This document shows, in pieces, positions 1-8,550 of a stretch of 64,000 nt of DNA; the first letter of the stretch is position 1, and each line of letters opens with the position of its first letter. Both the position numbers and the translations under genes were made by a program. The notes under the pieces were generated by a model. The model worked only from the letters and a program-made list of their open reading frames with translations. It was not told the origin of the DNA and did no database searches. The DNA comes from Amaurobius ferox (lineage: Eukaryota; Arthropoda; Arachnida; Araneae; Amaurobiidae): positions 24,494,022-24,558,021 of the forward strand of contig OX578150.1 in assembly GCA_951213105.1 (NCBI GenBank), in the 5' to 3' direction.

Positions 1-323
1 GCAAAGTTATTGGTATAATTTCCTCTGGTTAAGAGATTAACCCTGAAGAATTCCCCCAACCATTCTTCTCGTCTATTATAAAATGTCCAAAATCCATTAA
101 TATAATTAGGGAAACTTTCGCTTTCTGCAATACGTGAAAAACCTGCTTCTTGTACAGAAGCTTTTGAATCTGCATAGATGGCCTAGAAATATAAATATAT
201 GATGTCAGTAGTTTATAGCATATCAAACCCTTGAAAAATAATAGATATTATAATATAATATAATATGGGATTACTGCATGTGCAGTAGCATTGCCAGAAA
301 AATCATATATATATATATATATA
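1..323. other. AT-rich DNA, no gene seen
   Basis: No coding signal was recognised on either strand. The stretch is AT-rich and ends in an AT dinucleotide run (about 305-325) that borders the MITE starting at 326. Confidence 0.6.
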
Positions 324-325
324 TA

Positions 326-879
326 GTGCAACCTCGAAAATCCAGACTTATCGGGACTTTGTTGATTCCGAATTTTTGATTTTTCCAGATTAGGATTCTC
401 GGTATTTTTAGATTTAATTGAACAATCTGTGATAAAATGTTACGATAATGTTTTAAAGTGTTTAAAATAAAAAATTACATTGTTTCGGGAAAAATGTATT
501 TTTCTATAATGAGAAAAAGAAATTTTGATAATAAAGAATCAGTATTTAAATAACAATGTATATTTTATGCGAAATAATTCGTCGAGAATCGTGACTTGCA
601 TACGGGGGAGGGTGTTTAAAGTTAACAACATAATTCACGTTCCGACCATGAACCAATCTACGGCCGGCCATATTTATATCCGGTGTATATATCAACCCAA
701 AACTTTTGTCTCATTTCGGGGTTCAGAAAGTTGATCGGGAAATACGGTATTTGTTTATAAAATATAATGCCATAAAAAAAATCTTATCCAGTTGTTTTAA
801 ATCGGCGACTTTGTCATCCGATAATTGAGGAAAAAAAACCTTGAAAATTTGGAAAACGTCAGAATTTTTGAGGTTGTAC
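326..879. mobile_element. pogo/Tigger-like MITE with TA target sites
   Basis: The ends form imperfect inverted repeats. The left end starts GTGCAACCTCGAAAATCC and the right end, read in reverse, starts GTACAACCTCAAAAATTC. Both ends abut TA dinucleotides (324-325 and 880-881) within AT microsatellite, as expected for the Tc1/mariner/pogo superfamily. The interior of about 550 bp has no credible transposase; the 69-codon ORF inside it looks like chance. The terminal motif resembles pogo/Tigger ends by my memory, so family assignment is moderate while the TIR and TA structure is directly visible. Confidence 0.65.
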
Positions 880-940
880 TATATATATATATATATATGT
901 GGGAAGGAAAAGGGGGTTGAAGACCCAGACCACACGACCA

Positions 941-990
941 ACCCTAGGGTACAGTGTCTAGAACTAAGTTCTAGACACTGTATCTAGGGT
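941..990. repeat. near-perfect palindrome (cruciform-capable)
   Basis: Two arms of about 24-25 nt (941-965 and 966-990) pair around essentially no loop; the core is CAGTGTCTAGAACT facing AAGTTCTAGACACTG, with one small mismatch or indel near the outer end. The surrounding 900-1130 is GC-richer than its neighbours. The motif at 921-945 recurs in inverted orientation at about 27167-27197, so the palindrome probably sits in an unrecognised repeat. Confidence 0.75.
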
Positions 991-1587
991 TTACGGTAGC
1001 AGGATGTGTGACCGGAAGGGAAAGGGGGTAACAAAATATCTTGTTTCCCATTTCTACGAACTTCATTAGGTGCCTGGGAGGGGCTATGTTCCCTTCTCCC
1101 CTCCACTTGGTGAGGCCAATCTGCATGAGTATAATTCTGAATTTATTTTGCTAAATTTAGAGTGAAAATTATTTTTATAGTAAAATCAGCATTGAAGTAA
1201 CATTGATGAAAAATGTTAAAGAAAGTTAAAATTTGGAAATCTTTAGTGCACATTTACATCTACAACTAACTTCAGAAAAAAGTTCCCTTACAAACAATAT
1301 AAATATAAAATATAAATGCATATATATTTTTTTTGTTTTGCTATACTTACAGCTTGAAAAAGTTTCTTTCAGAATAAGGGATGTATGTTGTGCAAAAAGC
1401 CACCTCCACTCTGCAAAAAAGCTGCCGACTGAGCAGATTTCTCGACTGAAGGGTCATTTGTCATAAAAATCTGAGGTGCCTAGAGCCAAAACAATTAATT
1501 TTTGCACAGCAAAAGAAAATTATATTTTTGCTTTTAAATTTCTTCGGTATAACATTCCATAATATTCAATTACAACCAGAGAATTAA
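991..1587. other. no gene seen
   Basis: The GC-richer repeat-like part continues to about 1130, then plain AT-rich DNA follows up to the start of the large duplicated block. A 77-codon open frame at 1233-1466 shows no recognisable feature. Confidence 0.5.
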
Positions 1588-1807
1588 TAGTTGTATTATT
1601 TGTGGCACTCTGCTGTGCACTTGTCTAATCCTAAATCTCGAAATGACAATGCTATATATGGTAAACTTGTACACACTGTTTATTTAAGCGATTTTTCACA
1701 CAGATGGGAAAGAACTTGCATTTATAAAAATTTTCTAGTTTGCAGAGCATTCAACATCTATTTTATCTATTTGATGTTGTACTTCTCTTCAAGTCTTCTC
1801 AATTGAT

Positions 1808-2156
1808 TGGATCAATGAAACATCGCCCTTAAAATTGCGGTTTTCAATATGGAGCTGATCCCCGAAAATTGCACATTCCGGAATATTGAATATCTTCGGA
1901 TATAAAGATAGAAACGTCGTGAAAATTTGAATTTGGCCTGATTTGGGAGTCTAGAACTTGTGGGTGACGTCAAAATTGGGTATTGCAATTGAAAATTTCA
2001 AATTTTGTGCGCGTTTAGATATGAAGAAGGCCCCTTCTGCAATTTTTACGCACATTAATTTGTAGAGGATCTTATTTCTAATCGAATGGTATCTTTCAAT
2101 TTTCTCTACGATGAACAATGCTCGGGTAACAGAGGGTGGGACGTTTTTTTCCCCCG
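1808..2156. repeat. interspersed repeat X, copy in block A
   Basis: A segment running from GGATCAATGAAACATCGCCC to the run before CCCCCGCAGACGTACG. The same segment occurs at 7329-7677 and about 29029-29375 in the same orientation, and as inverted fragments at 25944-26085 and 28081-28270. A hallmark is the string complementary to CATCGTAGAGAAAATTGAAA. The inverted fragments at unrelated places show it is a dispersed repeat, not just part of the local duplication. No coding content or clear terminal repeats were seen. Confidence 0.65.
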
Positions 2157-2306
2157 CAGACGTACGTACACAAATAACAGTTTTAAGTAATTTCTGAACA
2201 AATATTTGTTTACAATATCTGTACTCATTCGTATAACATAATATGAAGTGAGGGATATTTTTATTTTAAAAAACATGTTATCAACATGGAATAGTTTATA
2301 CCTGCA

Positions 2307-2513
2307 ATGGCAGCAAGGAAAATTGCTATATGCCACAATAAAGTGAACTTCTATGGGATTGATATATTAAGTGCTACAATGCAGCCAGATTTTAATTTAT
2401 TAAAGATTGAACTCTTGAGAGAACTCCGCCTATGGAAGATGTTCCCAAAGTTTAAATCAGGCTCTCAATGCAGATGCGATAATTGTATCCATGAACATAT
2501 ATTGCTAGTTTAA
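2307..2513 (+). other. small ORF of unknown nature (68 codons)
   Basis: An open frame starting MAARKIAICHNK and ending in a Cys-rich CRCDNC plus EHILLV. It is also open in the copy upstream of the intact PDCL gene (29521-29727) but has a premature stop in block B, where TGG becomes TGA near 7956. Between the A and second-locus versions both silent and replacement changes are seen. I do not recognise the protein. It may be a decayed exon or repeat-borne ORF; functional status is unproven. Confidence 0.3.
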
Positions 2514-2807
2514 ATCAGAGTTCAGATTCCCAACAACATTCCTATGAAGGTTCAAGGCAGGGTGGGATTAGTGAAGTGCCCAGGAGAGGATAAAATCCTC
2601 CCTTTAAACTTCAGGCGAAAAGGAAGATCAGGAAAAAGGAGTTCAGAAAAGGAAAAATAGAAACTAAGAGGTGCTCGGGGGGAAGACATGACCGAAATCA
2701 TGCCGATTCCCAAGACTTCAGAAAGGAAAGGACTGGGGCCCAAAGAGGCGTTCAGTAGATAAGAGGAAAAATGGGGAGACAGAGGTGCACCACAAGGGGT
2801 GCAGGGC

Positions 2808-2865
2808 AGTTACCTTACACCTTTCTGGTAGGTCGGACGACCTGGGTCTCAACAACAACAACAAC
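2808..2865 (+). mobile_element. minimal SINE tail with 14-bp target-site duplication
   Basis: A 58-bp insert beginning AGTTACCTTACACC and ending in CAA repeats interrupts the LINE 3' region. It is flanked by a perfect 14-bp duplication (2794-2807 and 2866-2879). It contains only the 3' end of the tRNA-derived SINE seen full length at 27221 and 29858. The duplicated target and CAA tail indicate LINE-machinery integration. Confidence 0.85.
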
Positions 2866-3031
2866 AAGGGGTGCAGGGCCTTGAGAAATGAGATACCTAC
2901 CAAAAGTTTAAAAATTTTAAAAGTTTAAGTATTTAAGGAAAGCTTGTGAAGTACGCGAAATTTCCCAAAAGCAAGGGAGTAGCACAGAAAAAGCTAGAAG
3001 GTTGCACCATAAAACAGAGAGAAGAATAAGA

Positions 3032-5758
3032 CTATGTTAGACGAATCCGCTTTTTAGGGCGGAAATAAATATCACGTACCGGTCTTCCAGGTAACGACCG
3101 AGGGCGCTTTCGTGCCCTCGGGTTACGAGGATGGTAACGATGGATACTGTCCAACGTAGGATTATTGACACTTCTCAGACCTCTATGAAATTTAATAGAT
3201 AACTTTTTGACGTGTGCCAAAACAGGCCTAATTTGGAGGTCTTTATGCAAAATTTCTAACCGGACATAGTTCGGAAGATTTGCAAGCGAACGCAAAGCGT
3301 TATTTTGAATAACTTGAAGCTTCTTAAGGTCAACCTCAGCTGCGGTACCCCAAATAGGAGAACCGTACGTCATAATTGGACGTATACAGGACTTGTACAG
3401 TAGTAACTTATTATGGATTGACAGGCGGCTATTTCTAGCCAATAAGGGACGGAGCTGTATGAATGAAAGCTTCAATTTCTTGCATGTTTCAGAAATGTGA
3501 TGCTTCCATGATAATTTTGAATCTAAGTACACTCCAAGGTACTTATAATAAGGTAGCCTGGGAATAGGCTCATTATTAAGAATTAAATTAGTGTTAAGGG
3601 GATTCCTAGCGGGCGGGAAGGTAACTGCTGCACATTTGCTGACATTAACTTTTATTCTCCATTTAGTAAGCCATTGCGTCATGTCTTGAAGATAATTTTG
3701 AAGGATTTCGTGCACGATATGTGTCTAATTATGTTGTGCGATCAGGGCCGTGTCATCAGCGTAAAGGCTAAGGGAGACACAGGGGGAACGTGGAATATCA
3801 TTAATATAAAGGTTGAACAATCTGGGTCCAACAAGAGAACCTTGAGGGACCCCGCTGAGAATATTCCTGGGAGAGGAAAGAAGGTTAGAGACTCGCACCA
3901 CAAAGCTACGCTCTGTTAAATACGAGTGAAGAATTTTAATTAAGTCAGGAGGAAAAGAGCGCTTGATAAGCTTGAATAACAGACCATTTATCCATACCTT
4001 ATCAAACGCCTTTTGGATATCAATAAAGACTATAGAAGTACTTTCTTGTATGCTACGAGCTTCATGAATAAGTTCAACGACCCGAAGAAACTGGTGTTCA
4101 GTAGAATGCTTCTTCTTGAACCCATACTGTTCAGGTATCAGAATGTTATTCAGGTCGCAGAACTCATCCAAACGCCGCAAAATCACATACTCGAAGAGCT
4201 TAGAGAGACAGGAAAGAAGAGAAATAGGCCTATAGTTGACAGGTAAAGTGAGATTAAGACCAGGCTTGGGAAAGGGTGCAATAATAGCAACCTTCCAAGC
4301 CTTCGGAAAATAGTTAAAATGTAAAAGAAAGTTAAAGAGTTTAGCAAGATAGCTTTTAAGAAGATTAGGAAGATTCTTTAGCATGTTAGGAGAGAGAAGG
4401 TCCTTCCCAGGAGCTTTATTCTTTTTCAGATTTTGAACACGGGGAAGAAGTTCGGCATAAGTAACTTCAGTCATAGTTCTAGGTGTAGGTGTAGAGAGAA
4501 ATTGTTCAACCTTGGGATCAACAATCGATACCGTTCTGGCATCGACAACATCATGATGTGGTTCAAACTGGCTTCTAAGACTGTCTGCAAGCAGTTCAGC
4601 CTTTTGTGTGTTAGAGATGGCCCTTCCATTAGGACCTTCAAGGGTCGGAATGTGTGCTTTGTGCCCACGATAAAGTGAGGTAGCCCTCCAAATAGTGTTG
4701 TCTTTAGTCGTTAAGGACTCAACATAAGTGTTCCACCGTGCACTTGAATATGCCTTAAGACGTGATCTCACCTGGGCTCGTGAGAAATTAAGTTCACGCT
4801 TAAGGTTGGGATCTCTGCTGGCCTGCCATGCTCTACGAAGCCTATTTCTTTCTCTGATCATCTCCAGGATGTCCTGCGGCAACCTGTAAAAATCAACTTT
4901 AGTTTCCTTGGGCCGAGAGGACGCGGAGTAGGCATTACGAAGCATATCTTCAAATTTTTCTACCTCCGCGTCCAATTGGTCCGTGGAGCTAGCAACAGGA
5001 GGGGGCGGGGTTTCATTAGCAAGAATGTTTTTATACCTGTTCCAATCAGTTTTCCGTTTAGCAGTGAACCTGAGATCAAATTTATTCAATTCAAGAGTAT
5101 AGATTAATGGGAGATAATCTGATGCAAGTTCATTATATGCCTCCATGCAATATGTATAAGGAATGTTGCTGGTGATGGCAAAATCAATTACATTATTAAG
5201 ATGGGTGGGTTCACCTGGAGCTACAATCTCATAGTTGTGCTCGTCGGCCCAGCGCTTAAGCTTGGAACCTCAAACATCAACTCGAGGACAACCCCAGGCT
5301 TGGCTTTTAGCGTTAAAATCACCAGCAACTATTACATGGGGCGAAATTTTGAATAGGGTATTAAGATCAGCAAGGACAGGACCAGCTTTTGACTTAGGAT
5401 GAAAGTATACAGAGGCAATGGTCAAGGTCGGATTATTAGACAGGATCAATTCCACAACAGTAGCCTCACCAGCTTGAAGAGGAGGAGTGGGAATACGAGA
5501 ATGATTAATTTTCTTACTAATATAAATAGCAGTACCTCCCGAGGGGTGATTGCTAATATGATGCCTGTCGTCATTGTAAAAATCATAGTTAGCAGTTTTA
5601 CAGTTTTTCCCTGGACTGAAATGGGTCTCTTGGACCAAGAACAGGTCTAAGTTATTATTTATACAAAAGTCCCTAGCTTCCTGGATTTTACCTTTAAGTC
5701 CATTAGCATTCCAGATGCCAATGGTAAGATCCTTCAAGATTCGTAAGGGCACAACCAC
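3032..5758 (-). pseudogene. LINE ORF2 (endonuclease/reverse transcriptase), two in-frame stops
   Basis: One continuous frame of about 908 codons encodes an APE-type endonuclease followed by a reverse transcriptase, as used for target-primed reverse transcription. The endonuclease part shows WNANGLKG near the N-terminus, QETH and GDFNAKS. The RT part shows the KAPGKDLLSPNMLK region, FIDIQKAFDKVW, SGVPQGS and the catalytic YADD box near 3750. The tail ends in a basic RPKKRIRLT. Two nonsense codons break it: TGA at 5270-5272 after GCPRVDV and TAG at 3725-3727 after IAQHN. Both are shared with copy B, so they predate the duplication. The type is closest to jockey-like LINEs of arthropods; the clade is inferred from memory. 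Confidence 0.9.
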
Positions 5759-6253
5759 TTTGAAAGCAAGAGGAACTCGAATAATAAAATAATACTGATA
5801 ATAAAATAATATAATAAATAATAAATATCTAATAATAAAATAATACTGATAATTAAAATTATTGTAAAAATATGAGCAAAATAAATTTACAATGAATCAG
5901 AAAGTAAAGAAATATTTAAGAAATTACATTTTGTGCTCAAATACGAATAATAGTTTGAATGAGTTTTGATTATTATACATAAGTAAATAGAAAATACGCT
6001 TTACTTACATAGGAATGTTTCCATTCGAAATACGATGAAGTAAAAAAAATCGAATCTCTGTGTTTTAGTATACATAAATAACAAAATAATGAAAATGCTT
6101 AAACTAATAACTGTGCTTAAACTCATCATCAAATAACTTATGGCATTCTCAAATAACTTATGGTATCGTCAAATAACTTATGGCATTGAAAAAATAATAA
6201 TAAAACATCGAAATGTAAAGAAAGAAAAAGGGGTTTGAGGAAGGAATGTGACG
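5759..6253. other. AT-rich flank shared with both PDCL upstream regions
   Basis: AT-rich sequence matching 11279-11773 and 30273-30720. It includes three spaced copies of CAAATAACTTATGG (about 6130-6185). No gene is seen. In the other two copies this stretch lies directly upstream of PDCL, so it may be old promoter-distal sequence. Confidence 0.55.
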
Positions 6254-6306
6254 TTTAGCTGTTATATTTATTGGCTTCGTCCCCGCCAATAAATATAACA
6301 GCTAAA
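6254..6306. repeat. perfect 22-bp inverted repeat with 9-nt loop
   Basis: Arms at 6254-6275 and 6285-6306 are perfectly complementary, with loop TTCGTCCCC. The identical structure is at 11774-11826, about 240 bp upstream of the broken PDCL copy. At the intact PDCL locus (about 30722-30750) the left arm is diverged and the right arm is missing. Confidence 0.8.
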
Positions 6307-6406
6307 TACTTAGTCCCATGCCCATACTTAGTATGAGAACCTTCGATGTCAGTAGCAACGGGGAGTTATACATGTGTTTTTAATCCATACTAATTTATGT
6401 ATCTAG

Positions 6407-6630
6407 GTACCATATGTCTGGCGCAGCATATCCTCTTTGGATCTTGTGCCATTAAACCATAATCAACCAACCAACCAACTTGCTTTGTCTTGTTTTAGTC
6501 ATTCACCCTTTTAGATTACACATTTGTTTTTATTCTTTACATTTATCTGTATTTTAGTACCATATGTCTGGCGCAGCATATCCTCTTTGGATCTTGTGCC
6601 AAAAATCCTTAATCAACCAACCAACATCTA
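6407..6630 (-). repeat. two direct copies of a short dispersed repeat
   Basis: The motif TAGTACCATATGTCTGGCGC followed by AGCATATCCTCTTTGG and TCTTGTGCCA occurs near 6407-6455 and 6556-6602. Each ends in AATCAACCAACCAAC. Read on the minus strand each starts with GTTGGTTGGTT, like a simple-repeat head or tail of a retroposon. The second copy is fused in frame to the gag fragment at 6554-6962. Confidence 0.6.
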
Positions 6631-6962
6631 TAATTTCTTCCTTGGTAATATCTGCTGGTAGGTCGTATATGATGATTTTAGGGAGTCTGTTTTTGGGATC
6701 TACAACTTCGAGTTCTTCTATGATTTTCTTATTTTGTTTTAACTCCCTATCTAGTTTTATTTTATCATCTGGAGTGTTCAGTTCTATCATGACTCTACCC
6801 TTTCCTATCTGCTTAACCCCTTTTATACCGATTTTGAGTTTCACGGGATTAAGATTATCCTGGAGATGCTTCCTTGTGTCCGTTGCAGATAGTTCCTGGT
6901 CCTTTTCAGGATAAACCAGGATCACTTCGTCGCTCGGTTTCCTATAGTTAGCTTCTTGCCTA
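6554..6962 (-). pseudogene. LINE ORF1 (gag-like) fragment
   Basis: The minus-strand frame reads through YRKPSDEVILVYPEKD, SATDTRKHLQ, KIGIKGVKQIGKGRVMIE and LPKIIIYDLPADITKEEI before running into the dispersed repeat (VGWLIKDFWHKIQRGY). The middle part resembles the nucleic-acid-binding ORF1 proteins of jockey-type LINEs, which package the element RNA. It lacks the CCHC knuckles that normally follow, so it is a fragment. It is not adjacent to either LINE 5' end and may come from another element. The upstream side (6978-7045) holds about 27-bp tandem units encoding Arg/Ala/Pro-rich sequence. Confidence 0.6.
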
Positions 6963-6977
6963 ATCTAGTCTGAGCTG

Positions 6978-7045
6978 GCGGAGCCCTATCTGCTGGTCTA
7001 TACCGAGGAGCCCTATCCGCTGGTCTATACAGTGGAGCCCTGGCT
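6978..7045. repeat. short tandem repeat (about 27 bp, 2.5 units)
   Basis: Units of the form GGAGCCCTATCYGCTGGTCT followed by ATAC are repeated in direct orientation just upstream of the gag fragment. The stretch is GC-rich compared with its surroundings. Confidence 0.7.
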
Positions 7046-8329
7046 GCTGCCCTTGCATAAAGGGGGGATAGTCATTTACTCTTTCCCGCCTAACAGGGGG
7101 GGGGTCCCTAGTTGTATTATTTGTGGCACTCTGCTGTGCACTTGTCTAATCCTAAATCTCGAAATGACAATGCTATATATGGTAAACTTGTACACACTGT
7201 TTATTTAAGCGATTTTTCACACAGATGGGAAAGAACTTGCATTTATAAAACTATTTCTAGTTTGCAGAGCATTCAACATCTATTTTATCTATTTGATGTT
7301 GTACTTCTCTTCAAGTCTTCTCAATTGATTGGATCAATGAAACATCGCCCTTAAAATTGCGGTTTTCAATATGGAGCTGATCCCCGAAAATTGCACATTC
7401 CGGAATATTGAATATCTTCGGATATAAAGATAGAAACGTCGTGAAAATTTGAATTTGGCCTGATTTGGGAGTCTAGAACTTGTGGGTGACGTCAAAATTG
7501 GGTATTGCAATTGAAAATTTCAAATTTTGTGCGCGTTTAGATATGAAGAAGGCCCCTTCTGCAATTTTTACGCACATTAATTTGTAGAGGATCTTATTTC
7601 TAATCGAATGGTATCTTTCAATTTTCTCTACGATGAACAATGCTCGGGTAACAGAGGGTGGGACGTTTTTTTTCCCCGCAGACGTACGTACACAAATAAC
7701 AGTTTTAAGTAATTTCTGAACAAATATTTGTTTACAATATCTGTACTCATTCGTATAACATAATATGAAGTGAGGGATATTTTTATTTTAAAAAACATGT
7801 TATCAACATGGAATAGTTTATACCTGCAATGGCAGCAAGGAAAATTGCTATATGCCACAATAAAGTGAACTTCTATGGGATTGATATATTAAGTGCTACA
7901 ATGCAGCCAGATTTTAATTTATTAAAGATTGAACTCTTGAGAGAACTCCGCCTATGAAAGATGTTCCCAAAGTTTAAATCAGGCTCTCAATGCAGATGCG
8001 ATAATTGTATCCATGAACATATATTGCTAGTTTAAATCAGAGTTCAGATTCCCAACAACATTCCTATGAAGGTTCAAGGCAGGGTGGGATTAGTGAAGTG
8101 CCCAGGAGAGGATAAAATCCTCCCTTTAAACTTCAGGCGAAAAGGAAGATCAGGAAAAAGGAGTTCAGAAAAGGAAAAATAGAAACTAAGAGGTGCTCGG
8201 GGGGAAGACATGACCGAAATCATGCCGATTCCCAAGACTTCAGAAAGGAAAGGACTGGGGCCCAAAGAGGCGTTCAGTAGATAAGAGGAAAAATGGGGAG
8301 ACAGAGGTGCACCACAAGGGGTGCAGGGC

Positions 8330-8384
8330 AGTTACCTTACACCTTTCTGATAGGTCGGACGGCCTGGGTCTCAACAACAACAAC
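8330..8384 (+). mobile_element. minimal SINE tail, duplicate of the 2808 insert
   Basis: The same insertion as in copy A, between the 14-bp repeats 8316-8329 and 8385-8398, with one CAA unit fewer. Its presence in both LINE copies dates it before the duplication. Confidence 0.85.
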
Positions 8385-8550
8385 AAGGGGTGCAGGGCCT
8401 TGAGAAATGAGATACCTACCAAAAGTTTAAAAATTTTAAAAGTTTAAGTATTTAAGGAAAGCTTGTGAAGTACGCGAAATTTCCCAAAAGCAAGGGAGTA
8501 GCACAGAAAAAGCTAGAAGTTTGCACCATAAAACAGAGAGAAGAATAAGA

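Larger units (their letters stand above)
2550..5758 (-). mobile_element. jockey-like LINE, 5'-truncated, copy A
   Basis: A non-LTR retrotransposon on the minus strand, with its 3' end near 2550 and 5' end near 5758. The borders are set by comparison with the second PDCL locus, where the flanks CCTATGAAG and CTTGAAAGCA lie about 209 bp apart once a SINE is discounted and no LINE is present. It carries a complete ORF2 span (endonuclease, reverse transcriptase, C-terminal region) but no ORF1, so it stops right at the ORF2 start. No clear target-site duplication is visible; the insertion replaced about 200 bp. A short SINE tail is inserted at 2808-2865. Confidence 0.85.
1588..6343. repeat. large direct repeat, copy A (about 4.75 kb)
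   Basis: This block is almost identical to 7109-11863. Both begin at TAGTTGTATTATTTGTGG and end at GTATGAGAACCTT. It contains an interspersed repeat (1808-2156), a 68-codon ORF (2307-2513), a dead LINE (2550-5758) with a nested SINE tail, AT-rich sequence and a hairpin (6254-6306). The part outside the LINE also matches 29021-30790, upstream of the second PDCL gene. The few differences from copy B are single bases and short length changes, so the duplication is recent or the assembly duplicated a haplotype. Confidence 0.9.

Noticed and set aside
1591..1806. 71-codon ORF at the start of block A, repeated at 7112
   Set aside because: A small indel changes its C-terminus between copies and it is absent from locus C; no feature of a protein was seen.
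3674..4678. Plus-strand ORFs across the LINE (also at 9193-10197)
   Set aside because: They are opposite-strand shadows of the ORF2 reading frame, duplicated with it.
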